NCBI RefSeq assembly: GCF_040729435.1
Contig: NZ_CP160398.1
Coordinates: 1,178,001 to 1,242,000, forward strand
Direction: 5' to 3'
DNA length: 64,000 nt
From: Pseudomonas sp. HOU2
GTDB lineage: Bacteria; Pseudomonadota; Gammaproteobacteria; Pseudomonadales; Pseudomonadaceae
In this document: piece after piece, positions 26,904 to 34,867 of the stretch
Layout: each line of letters begins with the position of its first letter
How positions within the stretch are numbered: position 1 is the first letter of the stretch
Notes under the pieces: model-generated
Database searches by the model: none
Told to the model about the DNA's origin: nothing
What the model saw: the letters and a program-made list of their open reading frames with translations, nothing else
Program-made: the position numbers and the translations under genes

Positions 26904-27140
26904 TTAGTTGTGCGTGCCGGTGGTGCCGGTAGTACCGGTGGTGCCAGTGGTACCGCCGTTGGCACTTCCGCCGCTGTTGGACGCCGCGACTGCACTGGCA
27001 ACCATTGCAGTACTGGCAGCAGGCGCTGTAGAAGCCGCCACACTGCCAGATACATTGGTCACCGCAGTTAGCGGCGCTTCAGCAGCGGACGCCCAGTTGC
27101 TCAACATCGTCAACAGGGCAATCGCCATCACTTTTTTCAT
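26904..27140 (-). CDS. yjbE: YjbE/GfcA-like small secreted Thr/Gly-rich protein
   Basis: Protein of 78 residues: a signal peptide (MAIALLTMLSNWASA) then an Ala/Ser/Val/Thr-rich segment and a C-terminal tail of repeated GTT triplets (GGTTGTTGTTGTTGT) ending GTHN. Length, signal and Thr-Gly tail match E. coli YjbE. The tail is encoded by a short in-frame DNA repeat and could vary in length by slippage. First gene before the attenuator of the wza-yjbFGH operon. Molecular role unknown. Confidence 0.8.
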   Translation of the reverse strand: MKKVMAIALLTMLSNWASAAEAPLTAVTNVSGSVAASTAPAASTAMVASAVAASNSGGSANGGTTGTTGTTGTTGTHN

Positions 27141-27371
27141 ATCAACTCCTTTCTAACATTCGACCTGTTAAAAACCGGTCTTTGTTAGCGGTGGTAGCGT
27201 TCAAGCCCGCAAAAAGCGCGAACAAGATCCGTCGTTCTTTCACAGTCTTACCCAACTGATAAAAGTCGAACGGCAGGTTTATATCTACGGACTTGCAAAA
27301 GGCATTTCCAGCGTATTTTCCCGACGATATCTAACAGCTGACCGAAACTAACATTCAGTATTAGAACGACA

Positions 27372-28388
27372 TCATTCGAGATAACCGCGCGGATGATTCG
27401 ATTGCCAGCGCCAGGTATCGGTGACCATGTCCTGCAAACTGCGCGTGGCTTTCCAGCCAAGCTCTTTTGCGGCTTTGGAAGCGTCGGCCCAGCTCTCGGC
27501 AATGTCCCCGCTGCGCCGCGGCATCACCCGGTACGGCACGGGTCGTCCGCTGGCTTGTTCGAAGGCATGCAGCACTTGCATCACGCTGTAGCCGTCGCCG
27601 GTACCGAGGTTCCAGGTATGAATACCCGGGCGGTCGGCAATCGATTGCAGAGCTTTGAGATGGCCATCGGCGAGGTCGACGACGTGGATGTAATCGCGTA
27701 CCCCGGTGCCGTCGATCGTCGGGTAATCGTCGCCGAAGATCGACAACTCCTGCAGGCTGCCGACCGCAACCTGGCTGATGTAAGGCAACAGGTTGTTGGG
27801 GATGCCGCTGGGGTCTTCGCCCATATGCCCGCTGTGATGCGCACCGATCGGGTTGAAGTAACGCAGCAAGGCGATGCTCCAGCGTGGCTCGGCCTGACTC
27901 AGGTCGCGCAGCACGTTCTCGACGATCAGCTTGGACTGACCATAAGGGTTAGTCGGAATGCCGGTGGGGAAATCCTCGCGGATCGGCATCTGCTCAGGTT
28001 CGCCGTACACCGTGGCCGACGAGCTGAACACCAATCGGAACACCCCGGCTGCGGCCATCGCTTGACACAGCGTGATACTGCCGCCGACGTTGTTCTCGTA
28101 ATAATCCAGCGGCTTGCGCACGCTCTCGCCGACGGCTTTGAGCCCGGCAAAATGCAGCACCGCGTCGATCGCATGCTCGCGGAAGATCCGGTCGAGCAAC
28201 GCCCGGTCGCAGACATCGCCGCGAATCATCAACGCGCTTTTGCCGCAGATACCCTCTATCGCGTGCAATGCCGCATCGCTGCTGTTGCAAAGATTATCCA
28301 GTACAACAACTTCATAACCTGCTTCAAGCAGCGCAAGTGTGGTGTGCGAGCCGATATAGCCGGCGCCACCCGTTACCAGAATCTTCAT
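27372..28388 (-). CDS. galE: UDP-glucose 4-epimerase
   Basis: Interconverts UDP-glucose and UDP-galactose with bound NAD+. The protein of 338 residues starts KILVTGGAGYIGSHT (Rossmann glycine motif) and keeps the catalytic FSSSATVYGE Ser and YGQSKLIVE Tyr-x-x-x-Lys. The chosen ATG at 28388 directly precedes the Rossmann strand; an ATG five codons upstream (28403) is possible. It supplies UDP-galactose for the adjacent polysaccharide genes and lies divergent from galU, which makes its substrate. Confidence 0.95.
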   Translation of the reverse strand: MKILVTGGAGYIGSHTTLALLEAGYEVVVLDNLCNSSDAALHAIEGICGKSALMIRGDVCDRALLDRIFREHAIDAVLHFAGLKAVGESVRKPLDYYENNVGGSITLCQAMAAAGVFRLVFSSSATVYGEPEQMPIREDFPTGIPTNPYGQSKLIVENVLRDLSQAEPRWSIALLRYFNPIGAHHSGHMGEDPSGIPNNLLPYISQVAVGSLQELSIFGDDYPTIDGTGVRDYIHVVDLADGHLKALQSIADRPGIHTWNLGTGDGYSVMQVLHAFEQASGRPVPYRVMPRRSGDIAESWADASKAAKELGWKATRSLQDMVTDTWRWQSNHPRGYLE

Positions 28389-28403
28389 AGCGCGGTCCGT
28401 CAT

Positions 28404-28777
28404 TGGATAAGTGACAAGTAGCCTGTCAAGTCCCTTTCATTGAATCTGTGGCGCACCACACAAATAAGGACGACAACAGCCTTAAACAAAATTAGTTCAA
28501 CCGCTGGCAATAAATATTTTTGCAGGTCAAACTGTATTGCCCGGTACTTATTAGCACCCCAAGTACACTCATCACTATCAACAGATACCGACTAAAAATA
28601 ACTAATAACGTTATTACCGACATCTCATAACATTGTCATGTTTTACCCTCTGCGCTAATTGCCATTAACAACCTGACTCAGGTATTAAAGTACTCGTTCA
28701 ATAATCATTGAAATTTGTGCGCCTTGATAAGTGCGCGCATCCGTTGCCTGTGTTCCATGACTGTCCAGGATACTTTT
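28404..28777. other. Divergent galE-galU intergenic region
   Basis: About 370 AT-rich bases with no gene. It contains ACTAAAAATAACT (28591-28603), the perfect palindrome TAATAACGTTATTA (28603-28616) and ATAACATTG (28627-28635). The first and last words recur in the same order before the glycoside hydrolase at 40113. Confidence 0.55.
28591..28603 (+). promoter_or_regulatory. Shared 13-mer upstream of galU
   Basis: ACTAAAAATAACT, 174 bases before the galU ATG. An identical copy in the same orientation is at 39975-39987, 125 bases before the glycoside hydrolase. Candidate common regulator site. Confidence 0.45.
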
Positions 28778-29611
28778 ATGATTCGTAAATGTTTGTTCCC
28801 CGCTGCCGGTTACGGCACGCGTTTCTTGCCGGCGACCAAAGCCATGCCGAAAGAAATGCTGCCGATCGTCAACAAGCCGTTGATCGAATACGCCGTTGAA
28901 GAAGCACGGGACGCCGGCCTGCAACACATGGCCATCGTCACCGGTCGGGGCAAGCGTGCGCTGGAAGACCATTTCGATATCAGCTACGAACTCGAACACC
29001 AGATCCGCGGCACCGAGAAAGAAAAATTCCTCGCCGGCACCCGCGAGCTGATCGACACCTGCACCTTCTCCTATACCCGTCAGGTGGAAATGAAGGGTCT
29101 GGGTCACGCGATTCTCAGCGGTCGTCCGTTGATCGGCGATGAACCCTTTGCCGTGGTGCTGGCCGATGACCTGTGCCTGAACCTGGAAGGTGACGGCGTG
29201 CTGTCGCAGATGATTCAGCTGTACAAGAAATTCCGCTGCTCGATCGTCGCCATCCAGGAAGTCCCGGCCGACCAGACCCACAAGTACGGGGTGATCGCCG
29301 GCGAGTTGATTTCCGACGGCATCTACCGGGTCAACAACATGGTGGAAAAACCGGCGCCGCAGGACGCGCCGTCGAACCTGGCGATCATCGGCCGCTACAT
29401 CCTGACGCCGGACATCTTCGACCTGATCGCCGATACCCAACCGGGCAAGGGTGGCGAGATCCAGATCACCGACGCGCTGATGAAACAGGCGCAGAACGGT
29501 TGCGTGCTGGCCTACAAGTTCAAGGGCCTGCGCTTCGACTGCGGCGACGCCGAGGGTTACCTGCAGGCGACCAATTTCTGCTACGACAACGTCTACCTCA
29601 AGGGCCGCTGA
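28778..29611 (+). CDS. galU: UTP-glucose-1-phosphate uridylyltransferase
   Basis: Makes UDP-glucose from UTP and glucose-1-phosphate. The protein of 277 residues begins with the nucleotidyltransferase signature (FPAAGYGTRFLPATKAMPKE) and has VVLADDLCL and GGEIQITDAL. ATG 28778 has a CCAGGA site. Supplies precursor to GalE and the priming transferase. A small gene encoding a phosphohexomutase-like domain follows 37 bases later, likely in the same transcript. Confidence 0.96.
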   Translation: MIRKCLFPAAGYGTRFLPATKAMPKEMLPIVNKPLIEYAVEEARDAGLQHMAIVTGRGKRALEDHFDISYELEHQIRGTEKEKFLAGTRELIDTCTFSYTRQVEMKGLGHAILSGRPLIGDEPFAVVLADDLCLNLEGDGVLSQMIQLYKKFRCSIVAIQEVPADQTHKYGVIAGELISDGIYRVNNMVEKPAPQDAPSNLAIIGRYILTPDIFDLIADTQPGKGGEIQITDALMKQAQNGCVLAYKFKGLRFDCGDAEGYLQATNFCYDNVYLKGR

Positions 29612-29648
29612 GACGGCCCCGCCCACTTCTCTTTTCAGGAGGCAACCG

Positions 29649-30053
29649 ATGAACATGGCACAGCATGCAGCAGAGATTGAACGGGAGGTGGGCAACCTCG
29701 GGGTGGTCAGCTGGCTGTCACGCCATCAGCCGTTGCCCAGCGCCAACGAGTCGTGGCTGGGCAGCATTCTGCTGGTGGAGCGCATCGGCATGTTTCCGGC
29801 GTCCGGCGACATTCGCCGAGCGCTGGCGGATCCCTATCCCCTGCTCGCCCATCTGAAACAACGCTATGCCGAACAGGCACTGGAAATGGACGACCGCGAT
29901 GGCCTGAAAGTGATCTTCAGCGACTGGCGCTTCCGCGTACGCCTGTGCTGCAACGAGCCGGCGATCATCATCAATGTCGAGACCCGGTGTGCCACGCAAC
30001 TGATGCCGCAGAAGACTGCCGAGCTCCTGAGCCAGATCGAACAATTCGAATAG
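29649..30053 (+). CDS. Stand-alone phosphohexomutase C-terminal-like domain protein
   Basis: Protein of 134 residues after a strong CAGGAGG site. The second half (DDRDGLKVIFSDWRFRVRLC, then CNEPAIIINVETRC) follows the pattern of the C-terminal phosphate-binding domain of alpha-D-phosphohexomutases (xGTEPxxRxxxEAR). The canonical Gly-Thr is replaced by Cys-Asn, and no catalytic Ser domain is present. It cannot be a mutase alone. Co-transcription with galU suggests an accessory or regulatory role in sugar-phosphate metabolism. Family relationship is moderately sure, function unknown. Confidence 0.65.
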   Translation: MNMAQHAAEIEREVGNLGVVSWLSRHQPLPSANESWLGSILLVERIGMFPASGDIRRALADPYPLLAHLKQRYAEQALEMDDRDGLKVIFSDWRFRVRLCCNEPAIIINVETRCATQLMPQKTAELLSQIEQFE

Positions 30054-30061
30054 CACACTGC

Positions 30062-30147
30062 CCCCTGTAGGAGCTGCCGAAGGCTGCGATCTTTTGATTT
30101 TAAGAGCAAGATCAAAAGATCGCAGCGTGCCGCAGCTCCTACAGGGG
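30062..30147. repeat. REP pair of the GTAGGAGCTGC type
   Basis: CCCCTGTAGGAGCTGC and its complement flank inner arms around GATCTTTTGAT. The right edge contains the TAG stop codon of the SGNH hydrolase gene (30139-30141). Confidence 0.88.
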
Positions 30148-31278
30148 TTTTGTGGTGTCGCAACTGGTTGTGTTGATGCCACTGACGATCCAGCGATAGA
30201 AGTAATCGGCAATCACCTTCCCGCCCGTGGCCGGCTGCGGATGAATCTTGTCCGGACCGATCATCGCCGCCGCATAGCGTTTGACGTCAGGGCCGAACGC
30301 GCATTGCAGATTGGCAAAGCCCAGCTGCTGCTCATGCGCCCACGGCTGCAGCACCTGCGCATACGCCGACATCGGATAGGCGCTGGAACGCGTGGTGTCC
30401 TGACGCATGATCAGGTTGATGCTCGCCGCCGGTTGGATCTCGCGGATCATCGCCACCAGGCCCTGAACGTTGTGCAGGTACTGCTCGGGTTTGACCCCGA
30501 AGCCCTGATCGTTGCCGCCGAGCATGATCAGGTAAACGTCGGCGGGGATCTTCGACACGGCGGCTTTCCATTGCACCTGCCATTGCGGATCCTGGTGATA
30601 AAAGTCAGCGGAGGCCGCTCCGGAGGCCGCCAGTTTCGAAACCCGCACGCCGTTCTGGTCGTTACTCAGCCACAGGCCGAACAAGGTCGGCGCGCCCTTC
30701 ACCACTTCCAGTTTGAACGACCATTCTGCCGCTGAAGAGAGACCTGAAAGCGGTACTTCCTGAACGCCCGAACCCTTGAGCGTCAATGGCTGCCAGTCTT
30801 CCGAGGGTGTCCACCGGTAGCGCAGCTCACTGGCTTCGCCGTTGCCCAGGTAGAGCAATTTCGCCTGGGTGACTTGGGTGTCGATGGCCGGTGTCGGGCT
30901 GGCATCGATTTGCAACCAGGCACCGGGCGTGCCGGTCACCGTGCGGCTGTCGGGGCTGGCCTGGCCGAGACCGGACACCTGCCAGCCACCGTCGAAGTAT
31001 TTTTCGCTGCTGCGGGTGTATTTGAAATGCGTGCCCCCCAGCGCCGCGCCGTGGTTGAAACCGACGTAACCGGGACCGGCAAAACCAACTTCGCCGGCCA
31101 CGCGCTGTACCAGTTTGTTCAGGTAGAAATCCTGCCCGGCGCTGTAGCTGTCGCCGATCACCGAGACCGACAAGACCTTCCCGGCCTTGCCTTCGCGCCA
31201 CTGCGCAAAGCGCTCGCGGGCATCGCCCACCTCCACCACCGACGCTGCGACCGGCTGAGCGTCATTGACTGCCAACAT
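30139..31278 (-). CDS. SGNH/GDSL-family hydrolase of the polysaccharide cluster
   Basis: Protein of 379 residues with the SGNH blocks SVIGDSYSAG (nucleophile Ser), a later LGGNDQG and C-terminal GPDKIHPQP (Asp-x-x-His). A beta-rich segment of about 130 residues lies between the first two blocks. Such enzymes add or remove acetyl groups on glycans. It begins at ATG 31278 (AAGGAAA site) without any signal peptide, so either it is cytoplasmic or the export signal was lost. It closes the minus-strand polysaccharide operon, after an acyltransferase gene. The stop codon is provided by a REP element. Confidence 0.8.
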   Translation of the reverse strand: MLAVNDAQPVAASVVEVGDARERFAQWREGKAGKVLSVSVIGDSYSAGQDFYLNKLVQRVAGEVGFAGPGYVGFNHGAALGGTHFKYTRSSEKYFDGGWQVSGLGQASPDSRTVTGTPGAWLQIDASPTPAIDTQVTQAKLLYLGNGEASELRYRWTPSEDWQPLTLKGSGVQEVPLSGLSSAAEWSFKLEVVKGAPTLFGLWLSNDQNGVRVSKLAASGAASADFYHQDPQWQVQWKAAVSKIPADVYLIMLGGNDQGFGVKPEQYLHNVQGLVAMIREIQPAASINLIMRQDTTRSSAYPMSAYAQVLQPWAHEQQLGFANLQCAFGPDVKRYAAAMIGPDKIHPQPATGGKVIADYFYRWIVSGINTTSCDTTKPL

Positions 31279-31357
31279 GCATTATTTCCTTCAGTCTGGA
31301 ATGGCCCCTTCGCGAGCAGAGGTTGAGGTCATCCGCTAAATCCTTGTACACCCAAAT

Positions 31358-31449
31358 CCTGTGGGAACTGGCTTGCCAGCGATGCGGTGGGTCAGGCGAA
31401 TAAGCTTCATCTGATCGGTCCCCATCGCTGGCAAGCCAGCTCCCACAGG
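31358..31449. repeat. REP inverted pair within the polysaccharide operon
   Basis: CCTGTGGGAACTGGCTTGCC and its complement lie between the acyltransferase and SGNH hydrolase genes. Such elements can stabilise the upstream mRNA. Confidence 0.85.
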
Positions 31450-31488
31450 GATGATGTGAGTTCCGGAGATCCTTGCTCGCGAAGCTTT

Positions 31489-32532
31489 TCAGCTTCTGGC
31501 CGGCACCACTGGCGTAACGCTCGCCACCGGTTTTTTCTTCGGCGCACGCTCCCCGAGAAACAGCACCGAAGTGACATTGAAGCGACTGAAAATCATCGAC
31601 AGCACCACCGGCCCCAACAGACCGAACAGCAGTCCACTGAGCACCAGAATGCTTTCGTCTTTCACCCCCAGCCGCCCCATGACAAACCGCGAAGTCGCCG
31701 CGAACAACACATGGAACAGAAAGATCGCGTAAGAGTAGCCGCCCAGCCAGGTCAGCCACTTCGAACGCATGTCACTCGACAGCAGAGCAATGCAGGACAC
31801 ACAGCCCACGGTCAGACCGATCAGGCTGCGGCGGTCGACGATCAACTCACGATCAATCGCCGCCACGTACAGCAGCGTCAACGAAATCAACACAAACACC
31901 GGCGGCCCGATCACCTTGAACCGTTGCTTCAACGCCTCGACATTTTCCTGACCGATCATCCCCGCCACAAAAAACGGCAGCAGGTAAATCGCCCCATTGA
32001 TGCCGAACGCATCGAGCTTGAACGGCGGCAACAGAAACACTGCCGCGGCGAAGGCGAACAGCAGATACAAACGCGTCATCGAGCGCAGCATCCCGCGCCA
32101 TTCCAGCAGGCCGACGAACATGAAAATGATGAACACCGCCTGCAGGAACCAGAAGTGGTTGACCGGCACCCAGAACGACAGCAACGCATCGATCACGCCG
32201 ACGTCCTTGTTCACCCCCGGCCCCACCGCCTGCAACACCGAGAACGGCACGCCGACGCAAAACAGCGGCACGATCAGCCGTCGCACCTTGCCGCTGAAGA
32301 ATGCGGAAAAGTCATTGCCGCGAATTTTGTAGATCGAATAGATGTAGCCGGAAATGAAGGTGAACAGCGGCATGCGCACATACACCATCGAGTCGGCGAT
32401 CACCCGGAACGGCGAGCCGATATCGATCTTCAAGCCCCCGCCCAACGGGCCGATGACGTGATAGAGCACCAGCAGCAGGCACGCCAGACCCCGCAGGGTT
32501 TCGATCTCCAGCGATTTTTTCTTGCTCGACAT
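31489..32532 (-). CDS. Acyltransferase family 3 membrane protein (polysaccharide O-acetyltransferase)
   Basis: Protein of 347 residues with about ten membrane helices and the acyltransferase-3 N terminus (LEIETLRGLACLLLVLYHVIG, where the Arg and His are conserved). FTFISGYIYS follows. These enzymes transfer acetyl or succinyl groups to sugars at the inner membrane. The start is ATG 32532 with a GAGGCAGG site. Eleven bases separate it from the polymerase-like gene. The cytoplasmic end is basic and Pro-rich (ERAPKKKPVAS). Confidence 0.9.
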   Translation of the reverse strand: MSSKKKSLEIETLRGLACLLLVLYHVIGPLGGGLKIDIGSPFRVIADSMVYVRMPLFTFISGYIYSIYKIRGNDFSAFFSGKVRRLIVPLFCVGVPFSVLQAVGPGVNKDVGVIDALLSFWVPVNHFWFLQAVFIIFMFVGLLEWRGMLRSMTRLYLLFAFAAAVFLLPPFKLDAFGINGAIYLLPFFVAGMIGQENVEALKQRFKVIGPPVFVLISLTLLYVAAIDRELIVDRRSLIGLTVGCVSCIALLSSDMRSKWLTWLGGYSYAIFLFHVLFAATSRFVMGRLGVKDESILVLSGLLFGLLGPVVLSMIFSRFNVTSVLFLGERAPKKKPVASVTPVVPARS

Positions 32533-32543
32533 AAACACCTGCC

Positions 32544-33647
32544 TCAATTCAGAACTCGTGATTCAACCCGCACCGGTTTGTTCGCGCGCAACATCAAGCC
32601 GAGGCCGACAAACAACACCGGCACCACCATGGAAAAGTGCCGGGCGAAGGAACCGAAATCCGGCTCGAACAAGCCTTGCACCAACAGGAACGCCAGCGGA
32701 ATCGCGATCAGCTCCTTGGGTTTGGTTTCGATCGGCGCGCCTTTGTAATCGGTGGAGGTGATGACTTTGAACAGCAGCAGCGCGGTCATGATCATCAACG
32801 CGACGAAGATCACCTGGCCTGGCCCGGACAACAGAATCAGCTCCACCGGGAACGACAACCGGAAGAAAATGATCATCGAGTCCAGCGCCTGAGAGACGAA
32901 GTCGCTGCCGCTGAGCCACGACACGATCAGCGATTTCGAACCCTCCTCCCCCGCCGTGCGCAACTCGTTGTTGCTGGCGCGAATCGATGACACCGGAAAG
33001 CCCAGCGCCAGCTGGATCGCCATGGCCACGGCCAGATAAAACAGGAACAGCATCAGGAAGAAGGTGAAGCGCGACACGTACTTCTTCATCACGCAAACGC
33101 CGACCCACGACAGCGAAAACAGGATCCAGTAAGGGCGGATCAGTACGCCGTAGATCACCGCCGAGAGAAAAAAACCGCCGCGATATTTGCGCGTCAGCGA
33201 GCTGAACAAAATGCTCAGCACCGCCACCGAGACGATGATTTCCTTGGTCAGGTTTTCCAGAAAAAACGAACGCACAATCCCCCACAGACACAGGGTGCCG
33301 AAGATCGCCAACGGCATGCGCCGGAACACCACCACCGGAATCGCCGTGAGGAAGAAGTTGCAGAACATCCCGTAGGCCCAGGCGTTGGTCAAGTTGATCC
33401 CGGTGGGCCGCAGCAGGAACGCCGAACACTCGTAGGAGGAGCGATCCGGCGAGAACGGGTTCCAGAAATTGCAGTTGTCGGCCCGCGCATAGGACGACCA
33501 CAACGTCATCGCATCCGGCCCCGGATCACGCGGGATCAGCAGCGGCATCGCCACCGACAGAAACAACCCGGTGAACAGAATCAGGAACGACAGCGAGGAG
33601 TCGAGTCTGCGGCCGCGAAACTCGATACACGGCAACTTCAACCCCAT
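32544..33647 (-). CDS. Polytopic membrane protein, probable Wzy-type polysaccharide polymerase
   Basis: Protein of 367 residues with about ten hydrophobic segments and a large periplasmic loop after helix 1 (containing DPGPDAMTLWSSYARADNCN). No sequence signature is diagnostic, as usual for Wzy. The position between a Wzx-like flippase and an acyltransferase, the topology, and the absence of another polymerase in the cluster support the call. Start ATG 33647 lies ten bases inside the flippase gene, implying coupling. An EpsG-like or glycosyltransferase role is the alternative. Confidence 0.65.
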   Translation of the reverse strand: MGLKLPCIEFRGRRLDSSLSFLILFTGLFLSVAMPLLIPRDPGPDAMTLWSSYARADNCNFWNPFSPDRSSYECSAFLLRPTGINLTNAWAYGMFCNFFLTAIPVVVFRRMPLAIFGTLCLWGIVRSFFLENLTKEIIVSVAVLSILFSSLTRKYRGGFFLSAVIYGVLIRPYWILFSLSWVGVCVMKKYVSRFTFFLMLFLFYLAVAMAIQLALGFPVSSIRASNNELRTAGEEGSKSLIVSWLSGSDFVSQALDSMIIFFRLSFPVELILLSGPGQVIFVALMIMTALLLFKVITSTDYKGAPIETKPKELIAIPLAFLLVQGLFEPDFGSFARHFSMVVPVLFVGLGLMLRANKPVRVESRVLN

Positions 33648-34867
33648 GCCAGCGCCCCTTTTGCGCGGGACGCTCGGGTCAACACGGCAATCACGCCAAG
33701 CTGCACGATGATCGCGAAGACATTGCCCCACGCCGCGCCATAAATCGAATAGTGCTTGATCAGCACATAGCTGACCGGCACCGACACCAGCAGGCAGATC
33801 GCCGCGCTGGCGAATGACACTCGACTGTTTTTCGAGGCGATCAGACCGCCCCAGACGATGTCGCCGATGGCCCGCAGGGCAAAGGAAAAGATCAGCACGC
33901 CGAGGATCGCGTTGTCCGGACGCGGCACGCTGCTGGCGACGTAATCGAGCACCACGTTGAAGAACAGATAGATCAACACGGCCACCGCCGCTGACACCAC
34001 CAACGAGCGCATCACCCACTTGTTGACGAACAAGTGCCGGACGGTGAATGCCTGCTGATCCGCCTGAAACCGCTTGGCCAGCACTGGAATGCCGACCACC
34101 GCCACCACCGCGTAGGACAGCGCCTGCAAGGTGTTTGCCGCCGACCATGCGTACACGTATTTACCGAGGCTGGCGTAGGGTTCGAGGTCGGCAATCAGAA
34201 AGCGCTCGGCGTACTGACTCAGCGCGATCAAGCCCGTGCCGAAGTAGAACGGCAGGCCGGCCTTCCACACGGTCGCGGTAGTCAGTGCTTCGCTGACCCG
34301 GCCCTTGTGCACGTTCACCACGATCAGATAACCGGCGACGATCACCAGCACGTTGGCGGCGACCCACAACCACAGCACACTGGCGATGCCGGACACCCAG
34401 TCGAGCATCATCCCGCCCACCGCCAGCAACGCCCACAGGCCGGTCTTGATGAAAAACAGCAGCGCTCCCGCCGTGGCTTTCTGTGCGGAAAACACGAACG
34501 AATTGATCTCGAACGACAGGTGTTCGGTGAGCAGCACCAGCGTCACGCAGAGGATCAGTGCGGTGCTCGCCTCGACCTGCTGGAACAGCGAGTAAATCCC
34601 CACCGTTGCCAGCGACAGCAGCAGCCCCACCGCCAGGTACAGCAGCAGGACTTTGTCGACCACCCGCCGCGAGCTGCCGCCGACGCTGATCAACCGATTG
34701 ATCTCGGAACTGAAACCAACGCTGTAGAACTTCGAAGCGATCAGCGACGCCGCGACCACCACCCCATAAAACCCCAGCGCTTCGTAGCCCAGGTAATGGG
34801 TGATGGCCAACACCAGCAAGAACTTCGCGCCCAAGGCTCCGCCGCGCAGCAGCAGGCGAAAGATCAT
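33638..34867 (-). CDS. Oligosaccharide flippase (Wzx/MATE-type)
   Basis: Protein of 409 residues with 10-12 hydrophobic segments and the polysaccharide-synthase N-terminal pattern (LLRGGALGAKFLLVLAITHY, then GFYGVVVAASLI). It should flip undecaprenyl-linked repeat units to the periplasmic face. Start ATG 34867 overlaps the pyruvyltransferase stop by four bases (ATGA), and the polymerase-like gene overlaps its end, indicating one tightly coupled operon. Confidence 0.85.
   Translation of the reverse strand: MIFRLLLRGGALGAKFLLVLAITHYLGYEALGFYGVVVAASLIASKFYSVGFSSEINRLISVGGSSRRVVDKVLLLYLAVGLLLSLATVGIYSLFQQVEASTALILCVTLVLLTEHLSFEINSFVFSAQKATAGALLFFIKTGLWALLAVGGMMLDWVSGIASVLWLWVAANVLVIVAGYLIVVNVHKGRVSEALTTATVWKAGLPFYFGTGLIALSQYAERFLIADLEPYASLGKYVYAWSAANTLQALSYAVVAVVGIPVLAKRFQADQQAFTVRHLFVNKWVMRSLVVSAAVAVLIYLFFNVVLDYVASSVPRPDNAILGVLIFSFALRAIGDIVWGGLIASKNSRVSFASAAICLLVSVPVSYVLIKHYSIYGAAWGNVFAIIVQLGVIAVLTRASRAKGALAWG

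Noticed and set aside
27190..27200. ops/JUMPstart-like GGTGGTAGCGT
   Set aside because: It points away from the yjbE-wza operon (plus strand, operon on minus) and deviates from the consensus; no JUMPstart context.
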